From assembly GCF_900104965.1 (NCBI RefSeq), contig NZ_LT629757.1:1798001-1862000 (forward strand): DNA of 64,000 bases. The letters are read 5' to 3'. The stretch comes from Nocardioides scoriae (GTDB lineage: Bacteria > Actinomycetota > Actinomycetes > Propionibacteriales > Nocardioidaceae). Shown piece by piece: positions 26,402-35,704 of the stretch. The notes beneath the pieces are model-generated. The model saw only the letters and a list, made by a program, of their open reading frames with translations. It ran no database searches and was not told where the DNA came from. How positions within the stretch are numbered: the first letter of the stretch is position 1; each line of letters begins with the position of its first letter. Made by a program: the position numbers and the translations under genes.

Positions 26402-27222
26402 GAGGCGAGCCTGCGTCCGAGGAAGCGCAGCACCAGGACGTAGCCGAGGGCGGCCAGGCCGACCAGGTAGGCGACGTGGACGAGCGCCAGCAGCGGGTCG
26501 AACCGGTCGACGGTCAGCATCCGGGTCAGGTCGACGCCGTGCCACAGCGGCGTGAGCCGGGCCAGGACCTCCAGCACGGGCGAGAGGTTGGCGACCGGGA
26601 AGAAGGCGCCGGAGAACAGGAACATCGGGATCATGCCGAGCCGGAACACCAGCGAGAACCCGGTCTCGTCCTTGAGGTGGGCCGAGAGCGCGAACACCGG
26701 CGTCGCGAAGGCCAGCGCCACCAGCGGCTGCACCAGGAAGGCCAGCAGCGCGCCCCACCAGGTCGCGAACACCCCGAACGGCGCCACCACGAGGCAGAAG
26801 ACGGCCGACGTCAGCGCCACCCGGAACAGCACGAACGCGACCTGCGACTGCACCACGTCGCGCACCGCCAGCGGCGTGGCCGTCATCGCGAAGTAGGTCT
26901 TGTGCCACTTCACCCCCGACATCACGGGGTAGGTCAGCTCGCCGAAGACCAGCTGCATCGACTGGGCGGCGAGCATGCCGGGGACCACGAAGGCCAGGTA
27001 GGTCGTCGCCCCCTCGAGCTGGTCGGGGTCGCCCTGGATGAACCCACCCAGCAGCACCCCCATCGCGACGACGTAGAGCAGCGGCGTCACGAACGACGAG
27101 ACGACGCTGCCCTTCCAGGTGCGCTTGTAGACCGTCCACCAGTAGTCGGCCATGCGGGGGGCCAGGGTGCGGGAGGACGCGGTGCGGGGGGCCGGCGTGC
27201 GGGGCGGCGTGCGGGTGCTCAT
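26398..27222 (-). CDS. ABC-2 type exporter permease, first of a pair
   Basis: A 274-residue permease with a ~25-residue Pro/Arg/Thr-rich cytoplasmic N-terminus and six helices. The family region YLAFVVPGMLAAQSMQLVFGELTYPVMSGVKWHKTYFAMTATPLAVRDVV is clear (about residues 75-123). The ATG at 27222 shares one base with the stop of the ATPase gene (TGATG), and its own stop overlaps the next permease. The three genes form one transporter: ATPase, permease, permease. Confidence 0.88.
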   Translation of the reverse strand: MSTRTPPRTPAPRTASSRTLAPRMADYWWTVYKRTWKGSVVSSFVTPLLYVVAMGVLLGGFIQGDPDQLEGATTYLAFVVPGMLAAQSMQLVFGELTYPVMSGVKWHKTYFAMTATPLAVRDVVQSQVAFVLFRVALTSAVFCLVVAPFGVFATWWGALLAFLVQPLVALAFATPVFALSAHLKDETGFSLVFRLGMIPMFLFSGAFFPVANLSPVLEVLARLTPLWHGVDLTRMLTVDRFDPLLALVHVAYLVGLAALGYVLVLRFLGRRLAS

Positions 27223-28169
27223 CAGTCGACCAGGGTCCGTCCGGTGAGGCGCAGGAAGACGTCCTCGAGCGAGGAGCGCCGCACCAGCGACATCACGGGG
27301 TCGAGCCCGCGGCGGTGGACCGCGGCGATGGCGGCCTCACCGTCCGCGGCGTAGAGCAGGATCCGGTCGGGCAGCACCTCCACGCGCTCGGCGAGGTCCG
27401 CGATCCTCGGTGCGACCTCCTCGTGCTCGCCGGTGCCGAAGCGGAGCTCGGCGACCTCGCGGGTGGAGTGCTCCTTGATCAGCTGCAGCGGCGACCCCTC
27501 CGCCACGATCCGGCCCTTGTCCATCACCACGAGGCGGTCGCAGAGCTGCTCGGCCTCGTCCATGTAGTGCGTGGTCAGCACCAGCGTCACGCCCTGCTGC
27601 TTGAGCCGGAACAACCGGTCCCACACGACGTGGCGGGCCTGCGGGTCCAGGCCGGTGGTCGGCTCGTCGAGCAGGAGCACCTCGGGCCGGTTGACCAGGG
27701 AGCGGGCGATGGTGAGGCGCCGCTTCATGCCGCCCGAGAGGTCCTCGACCTTGGCGCGCGCCTTCTCGGTGAGCTGCACGAACTCGAGCAGCTCGTCGCA
27801 CCGCCGCCGCACCTCGGCGCGCGGGATGCCGAAGTAGCGGCCGTAGATGTAGAGGTTGTCGTAGACGTTGAGCTCGTTGTCGAGCGTGTCCTCCTGCGGG
27901 CACACCCCGATCCGCGAGCGGATCTCGGGGCCGTCGGTCGCCGGGTCCAGGCCCAGGATCCGCAGCTCGCCACCGCTGACGGGCGAGACGGCCGCGACCA
28001 TGCGCATCGTCGAGGACTTGCCCGCCCCGTTGGGCCCGAGGAAGCCGAACGCCTCGCCGCGGGTGACGTCGACGTCGATGCCGGTCACCGCCTCGAAGTC
28101 GCCGAACGACTTGCGCAGCCCGCGGGCCCGGATCATGGCGTCGCCCGCGACGGCGTGGGAGTCAGTCAC
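27222..28169 (-). CDS. ABC exporter ATP-binding protein (NodI/DrrA-like)
   Basis: A 315-residue ATPase: Walker A GPNGAGKSS near residue 46, Q-loop CPQEDTLDNELNVYDNL, signature LSGGMKRR, Walker B VLLLDEPTTGLDP, switch LTTHYMDEA. A ~75-residue C-terminal extension (VLPDRILLYAADGEAAIA ... RRSSLEDVFLRLTGRTL) is typical of the NodI/DrrA group. The CPQ variant of the Q-loop is frequent in NodI-like proteins. It drives the two permeases encoded immediately downstream. An 81-base gap separates it from the first exporter's genes. Confidence 0.92.
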   Translation of the reverse strand: MTDSHAVAGDAMIRARGLRKSFGDFEAVTGIDVDVTRGEAFGFLGPNGAGKSSTMRMVAAVSPVSGGELRILGLDPATDGPEIRSRIGVCPQEDTLDNELNVYDNLYIYGRYFGIPRAEVRRRCDELLEFVQLTEKARAKVEDLSGGMKRRLTIARSLVNRPEVLLLDEPTTGLDPQARHVVWDRLFRLKQQGVTLVLTTHYMDEAEQLCDRLVVMDKGRIVAEGSPLQLIKEHSTREVAELRFGTGEHEEVAPRIADLAERVEVLPDRILLYAADGEAAIAAVHRRGLDPVMSLVRRSSLEDVFLRLTGRTLVD

Positions 28170-28250
28170 GCCGACCGACCCTAGCCACGCCCACCGACAG
28201 CCCGCACCGGCTTTTCCGCCGCCCCCGGCGCCCGCTCGCGCCCACCGGCG

Positions 28251-29060
28251 TCAGCGGCTGGTCGCGCGCTGGTAGCGGCGCGAGGTGAGCGGGACGAAGA
28301 CGAGCAGCACGACGGCCGACCAGATCAGGGTGTAGAGCTCGGGGTTCTGCAGCGCCCACGACGGGGTCGAGAGCCCTCCCCCGGGCGGCACGTTGCCGAA
28401 GTTCTCCCGCGCCGCCTGCGTCACCGCCGAGATCGGGTTCCACTCGGCGAAGGTGCGCAGCGGCCCGGGGAGGGTCTCCAGCTGCACGAAGGTGTTGGCG
28501 ATGAAGGTGAGCGGGAAGATGATGATGAACGAGGCGTTGTTGACGACCTCGGGGCTGGGGACCAGCAGCCCGACCAGCGCCATGATCCACGAGATGGCGT
28601 AGGCGAAGACGAGCAGCAGCAGGTAGCCGACCAGGGCGTGCCAGAACCCGTCGCGGATCCGCCAGCCGACCAGCAGGCCGGTCGCCGACATCACCACCAG
28701 CACGATGACGTTGTTGACGACGTCGGACAGGGTGCGGCCGAAGAGCACGGCCGAGGGCGACATCGGCAGCGTGCGGAAGCGGTCGATGATGCCCTTCTGG
28801 ACGTCCTCGGCGATGCCCGCGCCGGTGATCGTCGAGCCGAACACGACGGTCTGGGCGAAGATGCCGGCGATGAGGAACTCGCGGTAGCCGCTGCCGTCGC
28901 CGCCCTGGTCGATCGCGCCGCCGAAGACGTAGGCGAAGAGCAGCACGAACATGATCGGCGACAGGGTCGTGAAGACCAGCAGGTCGGGGACCCGCTTGAC
29001 CTTGATGAGGTTGCGCTTGGCGACGACGAGGCCGTCGGAGAAGGCGGTCAGGGCGCTCAT
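28251..29060 (-). CDS. ABC-2 type exporter permease (DrrB-like)
   Basis: A 269-residue membrane protein with six helices. The region FLIAGIFAQTVVFGSTITGAGIAEDVQKGIIDRFRTLPMSPSAVLFGRTLSDVV (about residues 62-115) is typical of daunorubicin-resistance DrrB permeases. ATG 29060 overlaps the partner ATPase's stop by four bases (ATGA). The longer open frame upstream runs through the ATPase gene and is not coding. With the ATPase it forms a complete two-gene exporter, distinct from the NodIJ-type system downstream. Confidence 0.9.
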   Translation of the reverse strand: MSALTAFSDGLVVAKRNLIKVKRVPDLLVFTTLSPIMFVLLFAYVFGGAIDQGGDGSGYREFLIAGIFAQTVVFGSTITGAGIAEDVQKGIIDRFRTLPMSPSAVLFGRTLSDVVNNVIVLVVMSATGLLVGWRIRDGFWHALVGYLLLLVFAYAISWIMALVGLLVPSPEVVNNASFIIIFPLTFIANTFVQLETLPGPLRTFAEWNPISAVTQAARENFGNVPPGGGLSTPSWALQNPELYTLIWSAVVLLVFVPLTSRRYQRATSR

Positions 29061-30043
29061 GCGGAGGCCTCCGTGTCGGAGTGGTGGCCGGGCTCGGTGG
29101 CGGCCGCTGAGTCGCGGCCGGTGAGGCTGAGGAAGACGTCGTCGAGGGTGGGGCGACGCAGCCCGACGTCGTCCACGGCGACGGACTCGGTGTCGAGCAG
29201 CCGCAGGGCGTCGGCCAGCCGGCTGGCGCCCCCGCTGACGGGGACCAGCAGGCTGCGGCGCTCGTCCTCCCGCACGACCGGTCCCACGGCCAGGGGCGTG
29301 AGCAGCTCCTCGGCCCGGGCCAGCCGGTCGGGGTCGCTGACGGTGATCTGCAGCCGCTCTCCCCCGACCTGCGCCTTGAGCTCGTCGGCGCTGCCCTCGG
29401 CGATGACGCGGCCGTGGTCGACCACGACGATGTTGTCGGCGAGCAGGTCGGCCTCCTCGAGGTACTGCGTCGTCAGCAGCAGCGAGGTGCCGCCCGCGAC
29501 GAGGCCTCGGATCACCTCCCACATCGAGGTGCGGCTGCGCGGGTCGAGGCCGGTGGTGGGCTCGTCGAGGAACAGCACCGGCGGCCGCGCGACCAGCGCT
29601 CCCGCGAGGTCGAGGCGGCGCCGCATGCCGCCGGAGTAGCCCTTGGCGACGCGGTCGCCCGCGTCGGCGAGGTCGAACTGCTCGAGCAGCTCGCGGGCCC
29701 GGGCGCGGCTGGCCCGGGCGCCGAGGTGGTAGAGCCGGCCGATCATGTCGAGGTTCTCGAAGCCGGTGAGGTACTCGTCGACGGCGGCGTACTGGCCCGA
29801 GACGCCGATCAGGCCCCGCACCCCCGCCGGGTCGGCCAGCACGTCGATCCCGGCCACGCTGGCCCGGCCCGCGTCGGGCCGCACCAGGGTGGTGAGCACC
29901 TTGACGGCGGTCGTCTTGCCCGCCCCGTTGGGGCCGAGCACGCCCAGCACCGTGCCCTCGGGCACCACCAGGTCCAGCCCGGCCAGCGCCGAGACCTTGC
30001 CGTAGGTCTTGACCAGGCCCTCTGCACGCACCGCGTCCGTCAT
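29057..30043 (-). CDS. ABC exporter ATP-binding protein (DrrA-like)
   Basis: A 328-residue ATPase: Walker A GPNGAGKTT near residue 38, Q-loop SGQYAAVDEYLTGFENL, signature YSGGMRRR, Walker B VLFLDEPTTGLDPRS, switch TTQYLEEA. The TTQY variant of the H-loop (Gln for His) is characteristic of DrrA drug exporters. A ~90-residue C-terminal domain ends in PTLDDVFLSLTG. It heads the minus-strand gene train; the ICL-family gene starts 150 bases away in the opposite direction, so the promoters lie between 30044 and 30193. Confidence 0.92.
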   Translation of the reverse strand: MTDAVRAEGLVKTYGKVSALAGLDLVVPEGTVLGVLGPNGAGKTTAVKVLTTLVRPDAGRASVAGIDVLADPAGVRGLIGVSGQYAAVDEYLTGFENLDMIGRLYHLGARASRARARELLEQFDLADAGDRVAKGYSGGMRRRLDLAGALVARPPVLFLDEPTTGLDPRSRTSMWEVIRGLVAGGTSLLLTTQYLEEADLLADNIVVVDHGRVIAEGSADELKAQVGGERLQITVSDPDRLARAEELLTPLAVGPVVREDERRSLLVPVSGGASRLADALRLLDTESVAVDDVGLRRPTLDDVFLSLTGRDSAAATEPGHHSDTEASA

Positions 30044-30193
30044 GCGACCACCTTCCCACCGGGCGCCGACGGCCCGTGCGTCACCTCAGACCGGTCCCGG
30101 CCGCCGAAGTCATCGGAAGGTCTGACAGTGCCCGCACTAGGTTGGCCCGGTGCGGGGCGGGGCCGCGCGTCGCGCTCGTCGAGAGGAACCGTC

Positions 30194-31099
30194 GTGGGAG
30201 ACCTGGTCAGCACCTCCGAGACCCCGTCCGGCACGCCGCGCGCGCGGCTGCGCGAGCTGCTCGCCGGCCCCGAGCCCCTGATCGCGCCCGGGGCGTACGA
30301 CGCCCTGTCGGCGCGGCTGGTCGAGCAGGCCGGCTTCGACGCGGTCTACATGACCGGCTTCGGCACCAGCGCCTCGCGGATCGGGCGCCCCGACGTCGGG
30401 CTGCTCTCCGCCGGCGACATGGTCGACCAGGTGCGGCGCCTCGTCGACGCCGTCGACCGGCCGGTCATCGCCGACGCCGACACCGGCTACGGCAACGCCA
30501 TCAACGTGATCCACACCGTGCGCGCCTACGAGCAGGCCGGCGTGGCCGCGCTGCACCTCGAGGACCAGGTGATGCCCAAGAAGTGCGGCCACATGAGCGG
30601 CAAGGTGGTGGTCCCGCGCGAGGAGATGGTCGGCAAGATCCGGGCCGCCGTCGAGGCCCGCCGCGACCCCGACCTGGTGCTCGTCGCCCGCACCGACGCC
30701 GCTGCGGTCCACGGCCTCGACGACGCCATCGAGCGGGCGCGGGCCTTCGCCGACGCCGGCGCCGACGTGCTGTTCGTGGAGGCCCCGACCAGCGAGGACG
30801 ACATCGCCACGGTCGCCCGCGAGCTCCACGGCGTCGCCCCGCTCGTGTTCAACTGGGCCGAGGGCGGCCGCACGCCCCCGCTGCCCTTCGAGCGGGTCCG
30901 CGAGCTCGGCTTCTCGCTCGTGCTCTACCCGATCGCCACCCTGCTCGCGGCCACCGCGGCCGTCCAGGGCGTGCTGCGCACCATCGCCGAGGAGCGCTCG
31001 CCGCTCTCGGTGATGGACACCCTGCCCACCTTCGACGACTTCACCGACCTGATCGGCCTGCCGGAGGTCCGCGCGCTCGAGCAGCGCTTCGCCGACTGA
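30194..31099 (+). CDS. Isocitrate lyase/PEP mutase superfamily enzyme
   Basis: A 301-residue TIM-barrel enzyme. Motifs: PGAYDALSARLVEQAGFDAVYMTGFGTSAS, the metal site VIADADTGYGNA, HLEDQVMPKKCGHMSGK (the KKCGH loop with catalytic Cys), VARTDA and VLFVEAPTSEDD. The set fits the 2-methylisocitrate lyase/oxaloacetate decarboxylase/PEP mutase group. The KKCGH Cys favours a C-C lyase acting on a 2-substituted malate or citrate rather than a phosphonomutase. GTG 30194 follows GAGAGGA. It stands alone, divergent from the exporters and 46 bases before lhr; exact substrate not determinable. Confidence 0.85.
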   Translation: MGDLVSTSETPSGTPRARLRELLAGPEPLIAPGAYDALSARLVEQAGFDAVYMTGFGTSASRIGRPDVGLLSAGDMVDQVRRLVDAVDRPVIADADTGYGNAINVIHTVRAYEQAGVAALHLEDQVMPKKCGHMSGKVVVPREEMVGKIRAAVEARRDPDLVLVARTDAAAVHGLDDAIERARAFADAGADVLFVEAPTSEDDIATVARELHGVAPLVFNWAEGGRTPPLPFERVRELGFSLVLYPIATLLAATAAVQGVLRTIAEERSPLSVMDTLPTFDDFTDLIGLPEVRALEQRFAD

Positions 31100-31145
31100 C
31101 CCGTCCTCGCCCGGGGCTGTCGGTGCCCTCCGGCAGGATGGGCAG

Positions 31146-34100
31146 GTGCACCAGTTCAGCGAGTCGACCCAGGCGTGGTTCGGCGCGGCCTTCGCCGCAC
31201 CCACACCGGCCCAGCTGGGTGCCTGGGAGGCGATCTCGCAGGGCCGGCACGCGCTGGTGGTGGCCCCCACGGGCTCGGGCAAGACGCTCTCGGCCTTCCT
31301 CTGGTCGATCGACCGGCTCGCGACCACGCCGCCCCCCGAGGACAAGCAGCACCGCTGCCGGGTGCTCTACGTCTCGCCCCTCAAGGCGCTGGCCGTCGAC
31401 GTCGAGCGCAACCTGCGCGCCCCGCTCGTCGGCATCCGCCAGACCGCCGAGCGGCTCGGCGCCGAGGTGCCCGAGATCCGGGTCGGCGTGCGCTCCGGCG
31501 ACACCCCGGCGCAGGAGCGCCGCCGGATCCAGACCTCGCCGCCCGACATCCTCATCACCACCCCCGAGTCGCTGTTCCTGATGCTCACCTCGCAGGCCCG
31601 CGAGGCGCTGCGCGGGGTCGAGACCGTCATCCTCGACGAGGTCCACGCGGTGGCCGGCACCAAGCGCGGCGCCCACCTCGCGCTCTCCCTGGAGCGCCTC
31701 GACGAGCTGCTCGACAAGCCGGCCCAGCGGGTGGGTCTCTCGGCCACCGTGCGCCCGATCGACGAGGTGGCGCGCTTCCTGGGTGGCTCGGCCCCGGTCG
31801 AGGTGGTGGCACCGCCGTCGCAGAAGCAGTGGGACCTCACGGTCGTGGTGCCGGTCGAGGACATGACCCAGCTCGGCGACGAGGGCGGCGACGACGGCCC
31901 GCGGGCCGGGTCGCTGTGGCCCCACGTCGAGGCGCGCGTGCTCGACCTGGTCGAGCAGCACACCTCCACCATCGTGTTCGCCAACTCCCGCCGGCTGGCC
32001 GAGCGGCTCACGGCGCGGCTCAACGAGCTGGCCGCCGAGCGGGCCGGCCTCGACCCCGAGGACGCCGCCGACCCGACCCGCACCCCCGCGGACACGATGG
32101 CCCAGTCGGGCCAATCCGAGGGCGCCGCTCCCCTGGTCGCACGCGCCCACCACGGCTCGGTCTCCAAGGAGCAGCGGGCGATCATCGAGGACGACCTCAA
32201 GCGCGGGCGGCTGCCCTGCGTCGTGGCGACCAGCAGCCTCGAGCTCGGCATCGACATGGGTGCGGTCGACCTCGTGGTCCAGATCGAGTCGCCGCCCTCG
32301 GTCGCGAGCGCGCTGCAGCGGGTCGGCCGCGCCGGCCACCAGGTGGGCGAGGTCTCCCGGGGCGTGCTGTTCCCCAAGCACCGCGGCGACCTGGTCCCCT
32401 CCGCCGTGGCGGTCGAGCGGATGCGCTCGGGCGGCATCGAGGCGCTCCACGTGCCGGCCAGCCCGCTCGACGTGCTCGCGCAGCAGGTCGTGGCGGCGAC
32501 CTCCATGGACGCGTGGTCGGCCGACGACCTGTTCGACGTCGTGCGCCGCTCCGCGCCGTTCACCACGCTGCCCCGCAGCGCCTACGACGCGACGCTCGAC
32601 CTGCTCTCGGGCCGCTACCCCAGCGACGAGTTCGCCGAGCTGCGCCCGCGCCTGGTGTGGGACCGGGTCAGCGGCGAGCTGACCGGCCGGCCCGGGGCGC
32701 AGCGGCTGGCCGTCACCAGCGGCGGCACCATCCCCGACCGCGGCCTGTTCGGCGTCTTCCTGGTCGGCGAGAAGGCCTCGCGGGTGGGCGAGCTCGACGA
32801 GGAGATGGTCTATGAGTCCCGCATCGGCGACGTCTTCACCCTGGGCACGACCAGCTGGCGCATCGAGGACATCACCCACGACCGGGTGCTGGTGGCGCCG
32901 GCGCCCGGCCAGCCCGGGCGGCTGCCCTTCTGGACCGGCGACACCCTCGGCCGTCCCGCCGAGCTGGGCGCGGCCATCGGCGCCTTCACGCGCGAGCTGT
33001 CGGCGCTGCCCCGCGAGCAGGCGCTCGACCGGGTCCGGTCGTCGGGGCTCGACGAGTGGGCCGCCCAGAACCTCGTCGCGCTGATCCAGGAGCAGATGGA
33101 GGTCACCAACGCGGTGCCCCACGACCAGCAGCTGCTCGTCGAGCGGTTCCGCGACGAGCTGGGTGACTGGCGCCTGGTGGTCCACTCCCCCTACGGCACC
33201 CCGGTCCACGCGCCCTGGGCGCTGGCCATCAACGCGCGCCTGCGCGAGCGCTACGGCCTCGACGCCCAGGCGATGGCGACCGACGACGGCATCGTGCTGC
33301 GCATCCCCGAGACCGACCAGGAGCCGCCGGGGGCCGAGCTGGTCGCCTTCGAGCCCGACGAGCTCGAGCCGCTGGTGACCAACGAGGTGGGCGGCTCGGC
33401 CCTGTTCGCCTCGCGCTTCCGCGAGTGCGCCGCCCGCGCCCTGCTGCTCCCCCGACGCGACCCCGGCCGGCGCGCCCCGCTGTGGCAGCAGCGGCAGCGA
33501 TCGGCGCAGCTGCTCGAGGTGGCCGCGCGCTACCCGTCGTTCCCGATCATCCTCGAGACGGTCCGCGAGGTGCTCCAGGACGTCTACGACCTGCCGTCCC
33601 TGGTGGCCCTGCACCAGCGCATCGCCGACCGGCGGCTGCGGCTGGTCGACGTGCAGACCCAGCGACCCTCCCCCTTCGCGCAGTCGCTGCTGTTCGGCTA
33701 CGTCGCGGCGTTCATGTACGAGGGCGACTCGCCCCTGGCCGAGCGCCGCGCCGCGGCCCTCACCCTCGACCAGGGACTGCTGGCCGAGCTGCTCGGCCGC
33801 GCCGAGCTGCGCGAGCTCCTCGACCCCGAGGTGCTGGCCGAGGTCGAGGCCGAGGTGCAGCGGCTGGCGCCCCACCGGCAGGCCAAGGACGCCGAGGGCA
33901 TCGCCGACCTGCTGCGGCTGCTCGGCCCGCTCACCACCGACGAGGTCAGGGCCCGGTGCTCGGACCCCGACCAGGTGCCCACCTGGATCGGGTCGCTGGT
34001 CTCCGCCCGCCGGGTCGTTCCCGTGCTGATGTCGGGCGAGCAGCGCCACGCGGTGGTCGAGGACGTCGCCCGGCTGCGCGACGGCCTCGGCGTCCCGGTG

Positions 34101-35702
34101 CCCCCGGGGGTGCCCGACGTCTTCACCGAGCCGGTCGAGGACCCGCTGGCCGACCTGGTCGGCCGCTACGCCCGCACCCACGGCCCCTTCACCGCCGCCG
34201 AGGTCGCGGCCCGCCTGGGCCTCGGCGTCGCGGTCTGCCACCAGACCCTGGCCCGGCTCGCCGCCCAGGGCCGCGTCATGGAGGGCGAGTTCCGCCCCCA
34301 GGGCAGCGGCGCCGAGTGGTGCGACGCCGAGGTGCTGCGGCTGCTGCGGCGCCGCTCGCTCGCCCGGCTGCGCCAGGAGGTCGAGCCCGTCGAGCCAGCC
34401 GCGCTCGCCCGCTTCACCCCCGCCTGGCAGCACGTCGTGTCCCCCCAGGCCACCGGCCGGACCAGCCGGCTGCGCGGCATCGACGGCGTCGTGACCGTGG
34501 TCGAGCAGCTCGCGGGCTGCGCGGTGCCGGCCAGCGCGCTCGAGACCCTGGTGCTGCCGGCCCGGGTCTCGGACTACCAGCCGGCCATGCTCGACGAGCT
34601 GACCTCCACCGGCGAGGTGGTGTGGGCCGGCCACGGCGACCTGCCCGGCGCCGACGGCTGGGTCTCGCTGCACCTGGCCGACTCCTCGCCGCTGACCCTG
34701 CCCGACGTGGGCGAGCTGGAGCTCACCCCCGGCCACGAGGCCGTGCTCGACGCGCTGGAGGGCGGCGGCGCGTTCTTCTTCCGCCAGCTGGCCACGGCGG
34801 CCGGGAGCTCGGACGACAAGGCGCTCTCCGCCGCGATCTGGGACCTGGTCTGGTCGGGCCGGCTGGGCAACGACACCCTGGCCCCCCTGCGGCTGCTGAC
34901 CCGCAGCGGTCGCAGCGCCCACCAGGTCCGTCGTACGCCGCCCCGCACCCGTGGCGCCCGCCCCGGACGGCCCCGCCTCAGCTCGGCCGCCCTGCGCGCG
35001 GCCCCGCCCGACATGGCCGGGCGCTGGTTCGTGCTGCCCGAGCGCGAGACGGACCCCACGCTGCGGATGCACGCCATCGCCGAGAGCCTGCTGGAGCGCC
35101 ACGGCGTCGTGACGCGCGGTGCCGTGATGAGCGAGCGGACCCCGGGCGGGTTCGCCGCGGCGTACAAGGTGCTGGCGGCGTTCGAGGACAGCGGCCGCTG
35201 CCGCCGCGGCTACTTCGTGGAGGGGCTGGGCGCGGCCCAGTTCGGCACCTCCGGGGCGATCGACCGGCTCCGCACCCACGGCGACACCCAGCGCGACCGC
35301 GACACCGTGCCGCCCCAGGCGGTGGCGCTCGCCGCCACCGATCCGGCCAACCCCTACGGCGCGGCGCTGCCCTGGCCGCCCCAGGAGTCGGGCCACCGGC
35401 CCGGACGCAAGGCCGGCGCGGTCGTGGTGCTGGTCGACGGCGAGCTGACCCTCTACGTCGAGCGCGGCGGCAAGACGCTGCTCACCTTCGCCACCGACGG
35501 GGCCGACCGCACCGACGAGCAGCTGCTGGCCCTGGCCATCGAGGCCCTCGGGCGGGCGGTGCGTGACGGTGCGCTGGGCCGCCTGGTGGTCGAGAAGGCC
35601 GACGGCGCGAGCATCCTGGGCGACGACTCCGAGCCGGTCCGCCGGGCGATGGAGCTGGCCGGGTTCATCGCCACCCCGCGCGGCCTGCGCGTGCGGGGCT
35701 GA
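31146..35702 (+). CDS. lhr: ATP-dependent DNA helicase Lhr
   Basis: A 1518-residue superfamily-2 helicase that unwinds 3'-tailed DNA and RNA:DNA hybrids. The N-terminal core has Walker A APTGSGKT (about residue 40), SPLKALAVDVERNL, TTPESLFLML, DEVH box VILDEVHAVAGTKRG and SATV. The second RecA domain has ATSSLELGIDMGAVDLVVQIESPPSVASALQRVGRAGHQVG. Winged-helix and the large Lhr C-terminal domains fill the rest, the usual length for actinobacterial Lhr. GTG 31146 is used. The nei-type glycosylase starts two bases after the stop, the common actinobacterial Lhr-Nei repair pair, which is transcriptionally induced by DNA damage in mycobacteria. Confidence 0.96.
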   Translation: MHQFSESTQAWFGAAFAAPTPAQLGAWEAISQGRHALVVAPTGSGKTLSAFLWSIDRLATTPPPEDKQHRCRVLYVSPLKALAVDVERNLRAPLVGIRQTAERLGAEVPEIRVGVRSGDTPAQERRRIQTSPPDILITTPESLFLMLTSQAREALRGVETVILDEVHAVAGTKRGAHLALSLERLDELLDKPAQRVGLSATVRPIDEVARFLGGSAPVEVVAPPSQKQWDLTVVVPVEDMTQLGDEGGDDGPRAGSLWPHVEARVLDLVEQHTSTIVFANSRRLAERLTARLNELAAERAGLDPEDAADPTRTPADTMAQSGQSEGAAPLVARAHHGSVSKEQRAIIEDDLKRGRLPCVVATSSLELGIDMGAVDLVVQIESPPSVASALQRVGRAGHQVGEVSRGVLFPKHRGDLVPSAVAVERMRSGGIEALHVPASPLDVLAQQVVAATSMDAWSADDLFDVVRRSAPFTTLPRSAYDATLDLLSGRYPSDEFAELRPRLVWDRVSGELTGRPGAQRLAVTSGGTIPDRGLFGVFLVGEKASRVGELDEEMVYESRIGDVFTLGTTSWRIEDITHDRVLVAPAPGQPGRLPFWTGDTLGRPAELGAAIGAFTRELSALPREQALDRVRSSGLDEWAAQNLVALIQEQMEVTNAVPHDQQLLVERFRDELGDWRLVVHSPYGTPVHAPWALAINARLRERYGLDAQAMATDDGIVLRIPETDQEPPGAELVAFEPDELEPLVTNEVGGSALFASRFRECAARALLLPRRDPGRRAPLWQQRQRSAQLLEVAARYPSFPIILETVREVLQDVYDLPSLVALHQRIADRRLRLVDVQTQRPSPFAQSLLFGYVAAFMYEGDSPLAERRAAALTLDQGLLAELLGRAELRELLDPEVLAEVEAEVQRLAPHRQAKDAEGIADLLRLLGPLTTDEVRARCSDPDQVPTWIGSLVSARRVVPVLMSGEQRHAVVEDVARLRDGLGVPVPPGVPDVFTEPVEDPLADLVGRYARTHGPFTAAEVAARLGLGVAVCHQTLARLAAQGRVMEGEFRPQGSGAEWCDAEVLRLLRRRSLARLRQEVEPVEPAALARFTPAWQHVVSPQATGRTSRLRGIDGVVTVVEQLAGCAVPASALETLVLPARVSDYQPAMLDELTSTGEVVWAGHGDLPGADGWVSLHLADSSPLTLPDVGELELTPGHEAVLDALEGGGAFFFRQLATAAGSSDDKALSAAIWDLVWSGRLGNDTLAPLRLLTRSGRSAHQVRRTPPRTRGARPGRPRLSSAALRAAPPDMAGRWFVLPERETDPTLRMHAIAESLLERHGVVTRGAVMSERTPGGFAAAYKVLAAFEDSGRCRRGYFVEGLGAAQFGTSGAIDRLRTHGDTQRDRDTVPPQAVALAATDPANPYGAALPWPPQESGHRPGRKAGAVVVLVDGELTLYVERGGKTLLTFATDGADRTDEQLLALAIEALGRAVRDGALGRLVVEKADGASILGDDSEPVRRAMELAGFIATPRGLRVRG

Positions 35703-35704
35703 GG

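Noticed and set aside
28251-30059. A 602-residue ATPase-permease fusion on the minus strand
   Set aside because: The N-terminal part is the out-of-frame shadow of the DrrA-type gene; the real permease begins at the ATG overlapping that gene's stop.
31041-35396. A 1451-residue open frame antisense to lhr
   Set aside because: It is low complexity, lacks any domain, and lies exactly opposite the well-conserved Lhr helicase; long antisense frames are expected at this GC content.
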